Shown: one piece after another, positions 24,630-49,124 of the stretch
How the letters are laid out: every line of letters starts with the position of its first letter
How positions within the stretch are numbered: the stretch's first letter is position 1
Origin: Dreissena polymorpha
Taxonomy: Eukaryota; Mollusca; Bivalvia; Myida; Dreissenidae
Length of the DNA stretch: 64,000 nt
Direction: 5' to 3'
NCBI RefSeq assembly: GCF_020536995.1
Contig: NC_068356.1
Span: forward strand, 24,533,809 to 24,597,808
Made by a program: the position numbers and the translations under genes
Notes under the pieces: model-generated
Database searches by the model: none
The model's input: only the letters and a program-made list of their open reading frames with translations
Told to the model about the DNA's origin: nothing

Positions 24630-26413
24630 ACAGACGTTTACTTCCGATTCTCCGATTTAACCGAAAGATAAATTACAACGCAAGAAAATGGTTTTAATCG
24701 GATGCATATAATACAAACTTGAATAGATCACTGTTTTAATGAACAGGACATTTTTTTAATATAAGTTTCAGTTTCAATATTTATTGCAACGTGTGAATGT
24801 TCAGTTAACACAAACATCATATAACAAATACATTCGTTTAAGTCTTTTTCATTTGTCAGTGCATTCAATCACCGCCTACTAGTACTCACTTAGTCTTATA
24901 TTCTTTCCTCATTGAGTATATTTTAACCATACTATTGTTTCGAATGAGTTGAAAGCAGTCATTTTTTTCGTTTTGCGTCTGCAAAAAAACAACAACAACG
25001 GAACAAGCGAAATATCATATGCATAATTATTGGTAAAATAAGTACTCCGTCTGTCCAAATTAATGCGTTGCTCGACATGTTGGTGTGCGCTAAAATCGTT
25101 ACAAAGGGCAATTGTTTACTGACAGACGGACCAGCGGATTATAAAACAGTCAAACAACAGATTGATATATTAGAATACTGGTTTTTAATACAATAAAAAT
25201 TGTATGCAGTTGCACAAAATTTACGTTCTCCCCATTGACTTAATTACGTCTGCGCTTACGGATCAACCGTTTGCATATTTCGCAGCACTCACCAGCTTCT
25301 TAACAATTTCAATGCCACTGTTATGAACATGTGTTCGAATGAATGCATGTATACATGCAAATATATGAGAAAGCAATACAAAGGTAGTAAAATAAACTAA
25401 TGGCATCGAAAAAAATCAATTAAAGCGTATAACAAAAGATACTGGTATTGCTGTATTAAACTCGTTGATCGAGCACGAAGAAAAAAGGGCAATTATTGAG
25501 AAACTTCAGGTAACTTATTTATTCAAAAAGAAGTGATGAGTATCAATTTAATGTTTTAATTTCGTTGAGCCAAACATGTGTGTACTTTATTTGATTAGTT
25601 GAAAGCTCTCGGGCCCCACCCCTTCCCTCTTTCGTCGGAAACGGTCCACTATTCAGCGATTATGATAATTCAAAGGCACGCGATTTTTCACGAAATAAGT
25701 TTCATGTGTTAAGTTTTATTATGAGGCATATGCAGCGTTTAGAGTGACATACGCTTTAGGCTCAGCTGGGAGAAGGATTGAGTATTATAAAGGCTCTCGC
25801 ATTAAGATTCAAGAGGCCCATCTACGGTATATGGGCTTTAAGTCCAGGCTGCAGTCGGTCGCCTAGATAATTGGCTGTTTTTTATCTTTTAACGCTCATT
25901 GTAAAAACTAATGTATGAAACACCGATTTTAAAGCACTGTTCTGTTCTCAACGACACATGTACATAGTTCACCAACTTCGACATTACTCGTATTCGAGGC
26001 TTGAAGTTTATTGGAAGAAGAAGAAGATATGTTGATTATTTTTCAATCAATAAACAATAAGAGTACAACTGTATATAGTAATTCACATGGATTTAACTTT
26101 TTTTACTAAGATTGATATTTTTATTTCAATCCATGAGCTTAAAGAAAGTATCACGAATGGAATAAACTGTACGGCTTTTAGACAAAAACTAGTTCAGAAC
26201 TTAGTCGGTGTTTTGTAGTTAGCCGCTAGATGTCGTGTTAATTTATCACCGGGTGAGTCAAACAAACCAAATATTTAACGTATTTTATCCCAGTATTTTG
26301 TTAACTTTTTAAACCACATAAGTTTCTCTACATTTAAAATAGTTTTTCTCACGCTGTTAGTTATGAGTTTTGTAACAATACTTGCTTTTAAAGGCGAAAT
26401 TTGTACATTTATG

Positions 26414-26421
26414 TGACGTCA
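26414..26421. promoter_or_regulatory. Full palindromic CRE upstream of PP2A
   Basis: TGACGTCA lies 128 bp before the PP2A start codon. GGCCATTTTG (YY1-like, 26431-26440) lies between it and the ATG. CREB-type sites are described in vertebrate PP2A catalytic promoters, which makes this a plausible conserved element. Confidence 0.6.
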
Positions 26422-26548
26422 CTTGCCTCGACGGCCATTTTGAGAAAAACTACATGACACGAAATTAAAATAACAGAAAAATCAGCTTGTCAAAATATTA
26501 TGATTGTTCTATTTATGTCACGTCTGCAGTAATACATACGAATCCGTC

Positions 26549-38541
<11,993 letters not shown>

Positions 38542-40456
38542 GGCAATTAGCTTGTAGGAACATATTGAACAACTATTGTGTCACTGAAAGATTATCAGTG
38601 TTTTCCGTACATGCTGATCTTTAAATAACTTATTATATTGGCAAAACAATGTTCTCCATTAAAAAGAAGACACTGGCTTGAACACTTTTACTTCTTGTGA
38701 ATACTGAATTATGTAGAAGTAAGTGTTCCGCACTTTTGATTCTTTGTTAAGGAAGTGTTGCATTGCCTTTATGTTTCTTCATAATTTTGCTTTAGGTCAT
38801 GAAAGGTATCAAATCTTGTATTATTTACTTATCTACATAACATTGTGCGATTACATTACATCGTCCTTTACATTATGTTTTCTTGTTAGCATCAAACAAT
38901 TTATTTTGACTGTGTTAACAATATGATTTTTTTTGCAATTGATTTAGAAGATAATGTAGACATGGTGGTGTTTTAATTTATTATGACTTTCAAATTTGGA
39001 TTACTTTTTATAACATATAACATAACATATAACATATAACATAAAATAACTTTTGTAAATACCTGAGATATTCAGCTACACATAAATTTTTCAATTTAAC
39101 TATACATAATTTATGTTCTTTATGTTTTACACATATTGTGCATTACAATGAATGTGATTATGAACAAATGTTAAATAAATTGTGACTGAACAATAGCCGA
39201 TTGTTATTGTTCCTGTACATTTTATATAGCTATTTTGGCACATGTTTGAATCACTTGGATTGTACAGAAGTGCTCCTGCTCGTGGATATCACCAGATGGT
39301 ATATTTTAGTTGCTTTTGGGATGTTTCAGGTTACAAGCAGTTCTTTAACTTGCATCTTCACACATGTTGAATTAATTGGCTTTTGGTTGTTTTCTACAAT
39401 GTATAGTTTGCATGTTTTGTGTGATATTTTGGTATTGGTAAATCAGAATTTTATCAAATTGCTTTCATAAAAACATGAAACAATTAGTCCTATACAATAG
39501 AAAATGCTGTAAGATGGAATGAACACTTGTGCAGCAATTGCATTCTAAGTGAAAATAATTTTGTAATGTTCTCATCTCTATGCAGGACCTTAATCATACT
39601 GGACCTTAAAAAATTTTTGAAATGTATTTTGTAACATATTTTTCTAGTACTTCCCTTGTTATTTGTTAATTAAGAAAGGAATATCCAGACAGATACATAT
39701 TGGGCAGGTGTAACAGATGTCACATTGCTAGTAGTTGTGTGACCAGCATGTGAATACGGTGTCTCATTTCTTTTATCAGCAGAAGAGGTTTCTATGTCTT
39801 TTAGATAACCAATGCAAAAAAGTTATGTTTTGCTTAAGTTTTTGCTGAAAATCATTTATTTGTAAAGACATATTTCGGTATTAAATTGCTCTTCTAAAAT
39901 ATTTTATGTTTGGAAAGTACTGTATTTGCATATTCTATTCCAGGGTGTTATGTCTGGCACAGCATTATGTTTTACAGTTTGAAAAAAGTTTAGAGTGTTA
40001 AATTGTGCTGTAATGTAATTTTATTCTTGTATATCAACATGTTTTGTCACATTGTTGTTTCCCTTCAGTTTATAGTAATAATTTTCTTGATAGTAAAACA
40101 ATAGGACTTGATATCAAACGATGTAGAGAAATAAATTTGTGATAAAAAATGTTTGTGTTCTCTTGCTTTATCATTTATTTGAAGCCATTTGTAATTTGGA
40201 CATGGTCCTGTCTCATTATCAGATAGGAGACATGGCGGAGTGTGGGCGTTGTTTCATTGGCATGAGTCGTTTTACAAATCATCTTGAGACCACACAAACC
40301 TAACAATGTCTTTTGGTTAACATTGTCACAACAATTTCCAGTGTGTCACTAGTATGGTGCTCATCTTGCCAAAACTAAATATGCTGCTTATGGAATCCAT
40401 GTCATTGCTAATATCCTGAATTTGAATGCAACAGATAACTGCACTTGTCAGATTTT
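38542..40456. other. PP2A 3' UTR and downstream
   Basis: AT-rich unique sequence after the stop codon. Two candidate poly(A) signals, AATAAA at 39174-39179 and 40130-40135, would give 3' UTRs of about 0.65 and 1.6 kb. A short ATAACAT tandem run lies at 39012-39050. Confidence 0.55.
39174..39179 (+). promoter_or_regulatory. Candidate PP2A poly(A) signal (proximal)
   Basis: AATAAA about 635 nt past the stop codon, followed by a GT/T-rich stretch (TTGTTATTGTTCCTG). A second AATAAA at 40130 is an alternative distal site. Confidence 0.5.
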
Positions 40457-41027
40457 GTATGCCCCCCTTCAAAGAAGAGGAAGTATATTGTTTGACACAT
40501 GTCGGTCCGTCCATATGTCCGTGCGTCCACCAGATGGTTTCTGGATGATAACTCAAGAACAGTTAGGCCTAGGATCATGAAACTTCATAGGTACATTGAT
40601 CATGACTCGCAGATGACCCCTATTGATTTTCAGGTCACAAGGTCAAGGTCACGGTGACCCGAAATAGTAAAATGGGATCCAGATGATTACTCAACAACGC
40701 TTATGCCTAGGATCATGAAACTTCATAGGTACAGTGATCATGACTCGCAGATGACCCCTATTGATTTTCAGGTCAAAGGTCAAGGTCACAGTGACCCGAA
40801 ATAGTAAAATGGTTTCTCGATGATAACTCAAGAACTCTTATGCCTAGGATCATGAAACTTCATAGGTACATTGATCATGACTCACAGATGACCCCTATTG
40901 ATTTTCAGGTCACTTGGTCAAAGGTCAAGGTCACAGTGCCAAAAAACGTATTCACACAATGGCTGCCACTACAATTGACAGCCCATGTGGAGGGGGGGCA
41001 TGCATGTTTTACAAACAGCCCTTGTTT
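40457..41027 (+). mobile_element. Family A repeat, three core units
   Basis: ATGCCCCCCTTCAAAGAAGA at the start. Three units each carry CCTAGGATCATGAAACTTCA and AGGTCAAAGGTCAAGGTCA-type half-sites. The end is GGGGGGGCATGCATG, TGTTTTACAAACA and GCCCTTGTTT. Confidence 0.82.
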
Positions 41028-42190
41028 TGTGAAGTGTTAACAGTTGTCTCCCCTGAAAATGCAGTTACGTATTTCACTTTTTTTGCATGATTTAATAACT
41101 TGTTTATCTTAAATTGCTTTGTATCCTAAACCATAATGAGTTAAAAACAGCTTTAAGATTACCAAATACAGCTATGTTGCCAATAGCGGAAATTCCTCTA
41201 GTATTGTGTGAAACTGTTATGCAAGCTGTAAAAATAATTAACTGGAAATAAAATAATTATTCAATAATTCTCATCCCTTATTTCAAGAAGGAGAGATTTA
41301 TTTGTTTTACTGTTAACCATTATTTGCATTTTTCTCACTAGCCTTCTAGACAAGAATGTGATAGTTGTATATTTGCAATCAATGATTTATCAAATACTGC
41401 CTTATCAATCTAGATTCAATAAGCTCTATTTATTGATCAGAAATATTCTTGAATTATGAAAAATTGCTTCGAAATCAAATAAGTGTCAGTCTCCGATAGT
41501 GGTGCAGCGATGTGTGGATTTTCAGCGTTTGTCTTAAAATTGTTTTGAACCAACAAACTTGGTAATGCCTTTAATTTGCTATTCTGCATGTGCCCACAGC
41601 TGATTGTTTAAAAAATATTCTAAAGTACCATTAACTAAATTTTAACTTAATGTGATAAAAGTCAAATATTTATAACGGGTCATTGTTATATCGTTTGGAG
41701 TTATTTGTATTCCTACTTCCATCAAATTTCATGCAGTATTTTTTACTAGCTCTAGATATTCAGTCTTCCATTGAATTACATGTGGATATTGTCAGATACT
41801 TGTTAATATCAATACATGCTTGTTTTCAAACTAATTCTAATTCGCAAGTATAATTATTCTGGTTTGGAATAAGTCCCTTTAGTTAATGGTGGTGGGATTA
41901 CGCGTTGATGCAAATACAGTGTGCATAACTCCTACATTTTGAACTTGCATGAAGTACTAAACACAAGTAATTGGAGCTACTCCAGAAAGTGCTGTAATTG
42001 GTGTTTCAATGGGTTCTGAACTGTATTTCTAAATTTCTGGACATGTTTTGTTAATGTTTTATGAATGTTTATTATGTCAATGCTGTTTTTATCTGTGAAA
42101 TGTAACTTGTTTTGGTTTACATGGGCCTTTTTCTGTGTTCAACCACACGGTCGCGTATTTCCTGACTGTGGAATATTTAATTTTTATTTT
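41028..42190. other. Intergenic unique DNA between PP2A and TMEM130-like gene
   Basis: AT-rich with no supported gene, RNA or bounded repeat. Confidence 0.4.
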
Positions 42191-42490
42191 CCCCTACCGG
42201 TTTCACCAGAGGGTACTTACGGTTTGCGCTCTGTCAGTCTGTCTGTCAGTCTTGTCTGTCCGTCACACTTTTCTGGATCCTGCGATAACTTTAAAAGTTC
42301 TTAATATTTTTTCATGAAACGTGCAACATGGATAGCTGGCAACATGGACATTATGCACGTCATTTCATTTTGTTCATGCGTCAAAAATTGTGGTTGATAT
42401 GGCAACCCAAAAAAAAAATCTGAAAAAGGTGGAGTTTCTGACAATGGTGGAGCCGGTAGGGGACCATATTGCTTGACAATAGCCTTGTTT
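42190..42490 (+). mobile_element. Family H repeat, single core unit
   Basis: CCCCTACCGGTTTCACCAGA, the TCTGGATCCTGCGATAACTT line, GAGCCGGTAGGGG, the hairpin TATTGCTTGACAATA and GCCTTGTTT. It is a shorter copy of the element at 34308. Confidence 0.78.
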
Positions 42491-42707
42491 ATTTTATTGT
42501 ATTCATTGAATATATAAATTGTATGCTTAGTATTTATTTAATTGATACCACCGTTTTGATATTGCGAAAACTGATGCCAAAGTTTAAGCTAAATACTCAA
42601 AATATAGCAGCGCTAAATTAATTCTATGATATGATAGTGCATGGGAAAAATAAACAAATACTGTTCCTTTTTGTAATATAGTTGAAGTAAACCAAATTTT
42701 ATTTAAC

Positions 42708-42737
42708 CAAAGACCTAGAATAAATTCTAGGTCTTTG
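42708..42737. repeat. Perfect 14-bp inverted repeat with 2-nt loop
   Basis: CAAAGACCTAGAAT and ATTCTAGGTCTTTG flank AA. It lies about 270 bp before the start codon of the TMEM130-like gene. It could be a palindromic binding site, a foldback remnant or a cruciform former. Confidence 0.8.
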
Positions 42738-43003
42738 ATTTAACTTATAAATATGACAAAATGTACCGGTACTTCATGTGCCGCCAAGGCGACCTAATTT
42801 TTGTGACCGTAATGATTTACGCATTGACCATTTTGACCTAATGTAGTGAGATCACATGATAAGAAAATGGCCGCTGTCGGATAGGTCCACTTACTTACGG
42901 ATGTAATGTAACATTTTGGTTGAAAGGACTTCGGCTAGATTTACCGATCAGCCTGTTTTGAGATTATTATTTATAAAAAAAATGTATCACAGTTTACACG
43001 AAC

Positions 43004-46000
43004 ATGGAGGAATGTTTAATAACTGAACTAACGATGGGATATATTCAATTGTGCTCAATAGTGCTCCTGACAGTGACGTCAGTGTCTGTCTCTGCAATTT
43101 CAGGCAAGTACTGGCTGTTCTTAACAACATTTTAATTGTTTTTATGTTTAAGTAAGTAAAATCTGTTCTATGATAAATGGTTATCTTGGGGTGCATTTTT
43201 TCCAACTTTCATCTAATTTCTCCCCTTCAGTGTGAAACTAATTTTACAAATGATTATTTACATAGCAGGATCTACGTAAATGAAGTGTTTAATTGAACCC
43301 TGTACTTAGGGGGGGGGGGGGGGGATTGCATTACGAAAACCACATCCTGAATATGAGAACGTTTTTGTTCTTAAAAATGTTCATCTACATAAATTAGCAA
43401 TCATCCACAGAATACTGAAAACATTGAATTATAGATTTTAACTATTGGGCATAGACTTAAGCATGAATTCACACGGTTACTAGTCTTTTTCTGCCTGTAA
43501 AGAAACTTCTGTTTTACGTACAGATGGCAACTTCACTTTGACTGTGAGTAGCTCTTCACCAGCCATCTTCGGATCTCTAATTCACTTTGAGGCAGTAGTG
43601 TTTGGATTCCAGAGCGAAGTTCCACATCATGATTCTCCATTCCGCCTTCAGTGGACTAGCAATGTATCTTTTGGCGATGTGGTAAGTACTTCTTATCTGC
43701 TTTTGTAGCTGGCATATCTTTTTAATTCTTTTTCATACAATGCCTGTCGGAAATGGCTTCAGTGTGTTTATTAAATATATTTTTCATACCCATAATATAT
43801 TGCTATGTTAACAGTTAACAATGCAATATAATATGGGTATGAACATATATTTATAATGTAACCAAAATTGTGCAAACATGTTTAAAATATGCTGGTTTGA
43901 TTCCTATCCCTGCCACATAACTTGTGTAGGCATTGTTATGAAATAAGAGCTAAACTAATTTGCAAAAAACATTTTAAACAAACAAAACACAGAATGAAAA
44001 AAATGTTATCAGTATATAAAGTTTGTTAAAATTAAAAATTGAAATTAAAACCTTATCTTATGTGTGTGTGTGAAAGGAAACTACATGGACCAATCAGAGT
44101 TCCAGCATTGTGAGGTGCTACAAGACCAAGGTTAATACGTATAGGATGACTGTTGAATTGTGGCAATACGTGTCTGACTTGAAGAAAATCGGATCCAACT
44201 ACGTGGACTTTAATATCACAGGTATATGATTAATAATTTTTATATTTTTCGGAATATTCAATTTTCTGGTTTCTGGAAGGGAGGCATATAGTACTCATAT
44301 TGTTCATCCTCTCTTTGGTCTATCCTTTCTTTCGCCAGTCTGGTCCGCATTTTGTGCAGAGGATAACTCAAACAGTATTTAAGATATTCAAATGAACTTT
44401 CATTAAATAATTGGGGACTTTGATGGGAACAGCAGTTTGGAAGTAACCTAACTCTAACTAAAGGATTTGCAGAGTTATTGCCTTTTAGACAGTTTACTTG
44501 AGCAAAACGTAACTTTATTGGTAATGAAGGTATTTTAATAAACCTTTACATTAATAGAAGACATTGTGAAGTCAAGTGCAGAATAGAAGAATTACGACTG
44601 TATTATTCAGTCAGTTTGTTTGTGTTATTGTCCTGTGAATATTTGTTCTATAGTTCTAACTTCTTCAACATAAATTAGGAAGTATTCAAGGGATTCAAAT
44701 TAATCTTTTTATAATGATAAAGGACGTTAAGGTGCAGGGCATAGTACAAAAACTATTGAGGATTTACAGCTTTATAAAATTTCCCTTTAGTAAAAAGATT
44801 TGTGCTGAGCATAAGTTCTTTTGTATTTGAGGTCTTGACTCAAACTTTGCACATTGATTGAGGACATTGACAGTAAGTAAAGAGTTGAAACCAGACCTCT
44901 TTTGTCAGTATTGTTTTAGCTATTGATCTTTGCTTTATTTTTGTATAGTTTGTTGCTTGTGTGGATCATGACTTTGGAAGTATTAAAGGTGGTCGAATAA
45001 ATCTTTATTTAATGATACAAGGCTGGAAGAAAAATTTCGGGTACACATACCATAACTCTGCATAATTCAGAGAGTTATGGCCCTTTGTTTATTTTTCATT
45101 GTGTTCAGCATAAATTCATAAGTACTGGAGGCAGTTTTATTAATTTTATTTCAGAGCATTACTCTGTAAGTATTGAAGGGAATCTTTAAAAAGATCATTT
45201 AAAATATCGTAACATTTTTAGCTCACCTGATTGCTCAGGTGAGCTTTTGTGACCGGTCTTTGTCCGTCGTATGTCGGTCCGTTAACATTTGCTCGTAAAC
45301 ACTCTAGAGGCCACATTTCTTGTCCCATCTTCATGAAACTTGGTCAGAAGCTTTGTCCCAATGAAATCTCGGCCGAGTTTGAAACTGGGTTGTGCCGGGT
45401 CAAAAACTAGGTCACTAGGTAAAAAAAAAAACAACCTAGTAAACACTGTAGAAGTCACATTTATGCCCTATCTTCATGTTACTTTGTCAAAATGTTTGTC
45501 TTAATGATATCTTGGTTGAGTTCAAAAGTGGTTCCGATCTGTTAAAAAACATGGCCGCCAGTGGGCGGGGCAGTTTTCCTTATTTGGCTATAGAGAAACC
45601 TTGTAAACACTCTAGAAGGCACAATTTTTGCCCAATCATCATGAAAGTTGGTCAAAACATTGGTTTTATTGATATCTCGGACGAGTTTGAAAATGGTCGG
45701 GACCGGTGAAAAAACATGGCCGCCAGTTGGTGGGGCATTTTTCTCTATATGTATATAGTGAAAACATGTGAACACAGTAGAAGTCACATTTTTGGCCCAA
45801 TTTTCATGAAACTTGCTCAGAACATTTGTTTCCTTGATATGAGAGTTGAGTTCAAAAATGGTTCCGGTCAGTTGAATAACATGGCTGCTGGGAGGGGGGC
45901 AGTTCTCTCATTATGCCCCCCCCCCCTTTCGAAGAAGAGGGGGTATATTGTTTTGCTCATGTCAGTCCGTCCGTCCACCAGATGGTTTCCGGATGATAAC

Positions 46001-49000
46001 TCAAGAACACTTATGCCTAGGATCATGAAACTTCATAGATACATTGATCACGACTCGCAGATGACCCCTATTGATTTTCAGGTCACTAGATCAAAGGTCA
46101 AGGTCACGGTGACCCAAAGCAGTAAAATGGTTTCCGGATGATAACTCAAGAACGCTTATGCCTCGGATCATGAAACTTCATAGATACATTGGTAATGACT
46201 CGCAGATAACCCCTATTGATTTTCAGGTCACTAGGTCAAAGGTGAAGGTCACGATGACCCGAAATAGTAAAATGGACTCCGGATGATAACTCGTGAACAC
46301 TCAGGCCTAGGATCATGAAACTTCATAGGTACATTGATCATAACTCGTAGATGACCCCTATTGATTTTCAGGTCACTAGGTCAAAGGTCATGGTCAGGAT
46401 GACCCGAAATAGTAAAATGGTTTCCGGATGATAACTAAAAAACGCTTAGGTCTAGGATCATGAAACTTGATAGGTACATTGATCATAACTCGAAGATGAC
46501 CCCTATTGGTTTTCAGGTCACTAGGTCAAAGGTCAAGGTCATGGTGACCCGAAATAGTAAAATGGTTTCCAGATGATAACTCAAGAACGCTTATGCCTAG
46601 GATCATGAAACTTCATAGGTACATTGATCATGACTCGAAGATGACCCCTATTAATTTTCAGGTCACTAGGTCAAAGGTCAAGGTCACAGTGACCTGAAAC
46701 AGTAAAATGGTTTCTGGATGACAACTCAAGAACGCTTATGCCTAGGATCATGAAACTTCATAGGTACAATGATCATGACTCGCAGATGACCCCTATTTTG
46801 ATTATCAGGTCAAAGGTCAAGGTCACAGTGCCAAAAAACATATTCACACAATGGCTGTCAAGGTCACAGTGACTCAACGTAGAAAAATGGTTTTCGGATG
46901 ATAACTCAAGAATGCTTACGCCTAGGATCATGAAACTTCATAGGTACATTGATCATGACTCGCAGATAAAATAATGATGAAAATTGACCAGGATGTTTGT
47001 CTGGACAATATGTAGGTCAAGTTTGACATTTGTTAAAGATTGAATGAACCAACTCCTCTTAGGTGAGCAAATTAGGGCCATCTTGGCCCTCTTGTTTCAG
47101 TATTACAGAGGTATTTTCTAAGTTAATTGTCTGTTCTTCTTTCACTAAATAAATAAAGCTTGTTGCATTTTCTAAGATCAAGATTACACTTTTTCCTTAA
47201 AACAATACCGGTATTTGTATGCATTTGTCACTGTTTTTATGCCCCTGGTAGGGTGGCATATAGCAGTTGAACTGTCTGTCAGTCAGTATGTGTGTATGTC
47301 AGTCTGTCTGTCCGTCCAAAAAAAAACTTTAACGTTAAACCATAACTTTTGCATTATTGAAGATAAAAACTTGATATTTGGCATGCATGTGTATCTCATG
47401 AAGCTGCACATTTTGAGTGGTGGAAGTTCAAGGTCAAGGTCTTCCTTCAAGGTCAAAGGTCAAAAAAAATATTCAAAACGGCATTCTCATGAAGCTGCAC
47501 ATATTGCGTGGTGGAAGGTCAAGGTCATCCTTCAAGGTCAAAGGTCAAAAAAAAATTTTTTTCAAAGAGGCGCAATACGGGGCATTGTGTTTCTGACGAA
47601 CACATCTCTTGTTTACATCTGTAATTGTGAAATGCCTTTGAAACTGTTTGATTAAAGTGATATTATGGGGATTTTAAGCTCATCTTTTTTTTTTTTTTTT
47701 TTTAATTATGAGCTATTGTCATCACCTTGGCGTCTGCGTCAGCGTTGGCGTCGGCGTCCGGTTAAGTTTTGCGTTTAGGTCCACTTTTCTCATTAGTATC
47801 AATGCTATTGCATTCAAACTTGGTACACTTTCTTGCTATTATGAGGGGACTGGGCAGGCAAAGTTAGATATTTCTGGCTTGCATTTTGACAGAATTATGT
47901 GCCCTTTTTATACTTAGAAAATTGAAAATTTTGGTTAAGTTTTTTTTAGGTCCATTTTATTCCTTAAGTATCAAAGCTTTTGCTTTCATACTTGCAACAC
48001 TTACTTACTAGCATAAGGGGACTGTGCAGGCAAAGTTATGTATTTCTGACTGGCATTTTGACAGAATTATGTGCCCTTTTTATACTTAGAAAATTGAAAA
48101 TTTGGTTAAGTTTTGTGTTTAGGTCCACTTTATTCCTAAAGTATCAAAGCTATTGCTTTCATACTTGCAACACTTACTAACTATCGTAAGGGGACTGTGC
48201 AGGCAAAGTTATGTAACTCTGACTGGCATTTTGACAGAATTATGGGCCCTTTATACTTGAAAATTTGGTTAAGTTTTGTGTTTTGGTCAACTTTACCCCT
48301 AAAGTATCATAGATATTGCTTTCATACTTGGAACACTCGCAAACTATCATAAGGGGACAGTAAAGGACAAGTTGCATAACTCTCCCGTTTTTTTTTTCCA
48401 CTTTTTGGGAAGATAGCCCATGGCTTTGGAATTGGGAATTTTATCGGCATTTTCATGAAATTGGGAAAATAAATTAATTAGTCTTTTTTTTCCACACGAA
48501 AAGTCCACTGATTAGGGCAATACCAAATTTGATATAACTCTTTATAATCATTCAAATTAAAAGAACGAAATCATATAATACTTTATTAGATGTAAATGAA
48601 TTAAAATTGAGATAAAATACGCATGAGACTTCTTTCTAAAAAAAAAAAAAACACATTTTTTTTTTTTTTGGAAATTGGGAATTTTTTGCCACATTTTGGG
48701 AAAAAAGTATACTTTTTGGTATTGGGAACATAGCCGAATATCAGCTATACAATCGGGCCAAAAAAAAACCTGACTCTGGTTGTCATTTATACGAAATTAT
48801 GGCCCTTTGCTATTGCTTTCAAACTTCAAATACTTTCATGCTATCATGAGGGTACTGTACCTGGCAAGTTGAATTTTACCTTGACCTTTGAATGACCTTG
48901 ACTCTCAAGGTCAAATTATTAAATTGTGCTCAAATTGCCATAACTTCTTTATTTATGATTAGATTTGATTGATACTTTGACAAAACAAATCTGACCTGAC

Positions 49001-49059
49001 AAACCACAATAGACTCCACCCAAACCATCCCCCACGCCCCCCCCAACCCCCCCCCCCAT

Positions 49060-49124
<65 letters not shown>

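Larger units (their letters stand above)
24535..26548. other. Head-to-head intergenic region RACK1 / PP2A
   Basis: 2,014 bp separate the two start codons, which point away from each other. The region is mostly unique sequence, with few of the repeats that fill the rest of the window. It contains the RACK1 5' leader (near 24535-24630) and a CRE with a GGCCATTTTG motif near the PP2A end. Confidence 0.7.
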
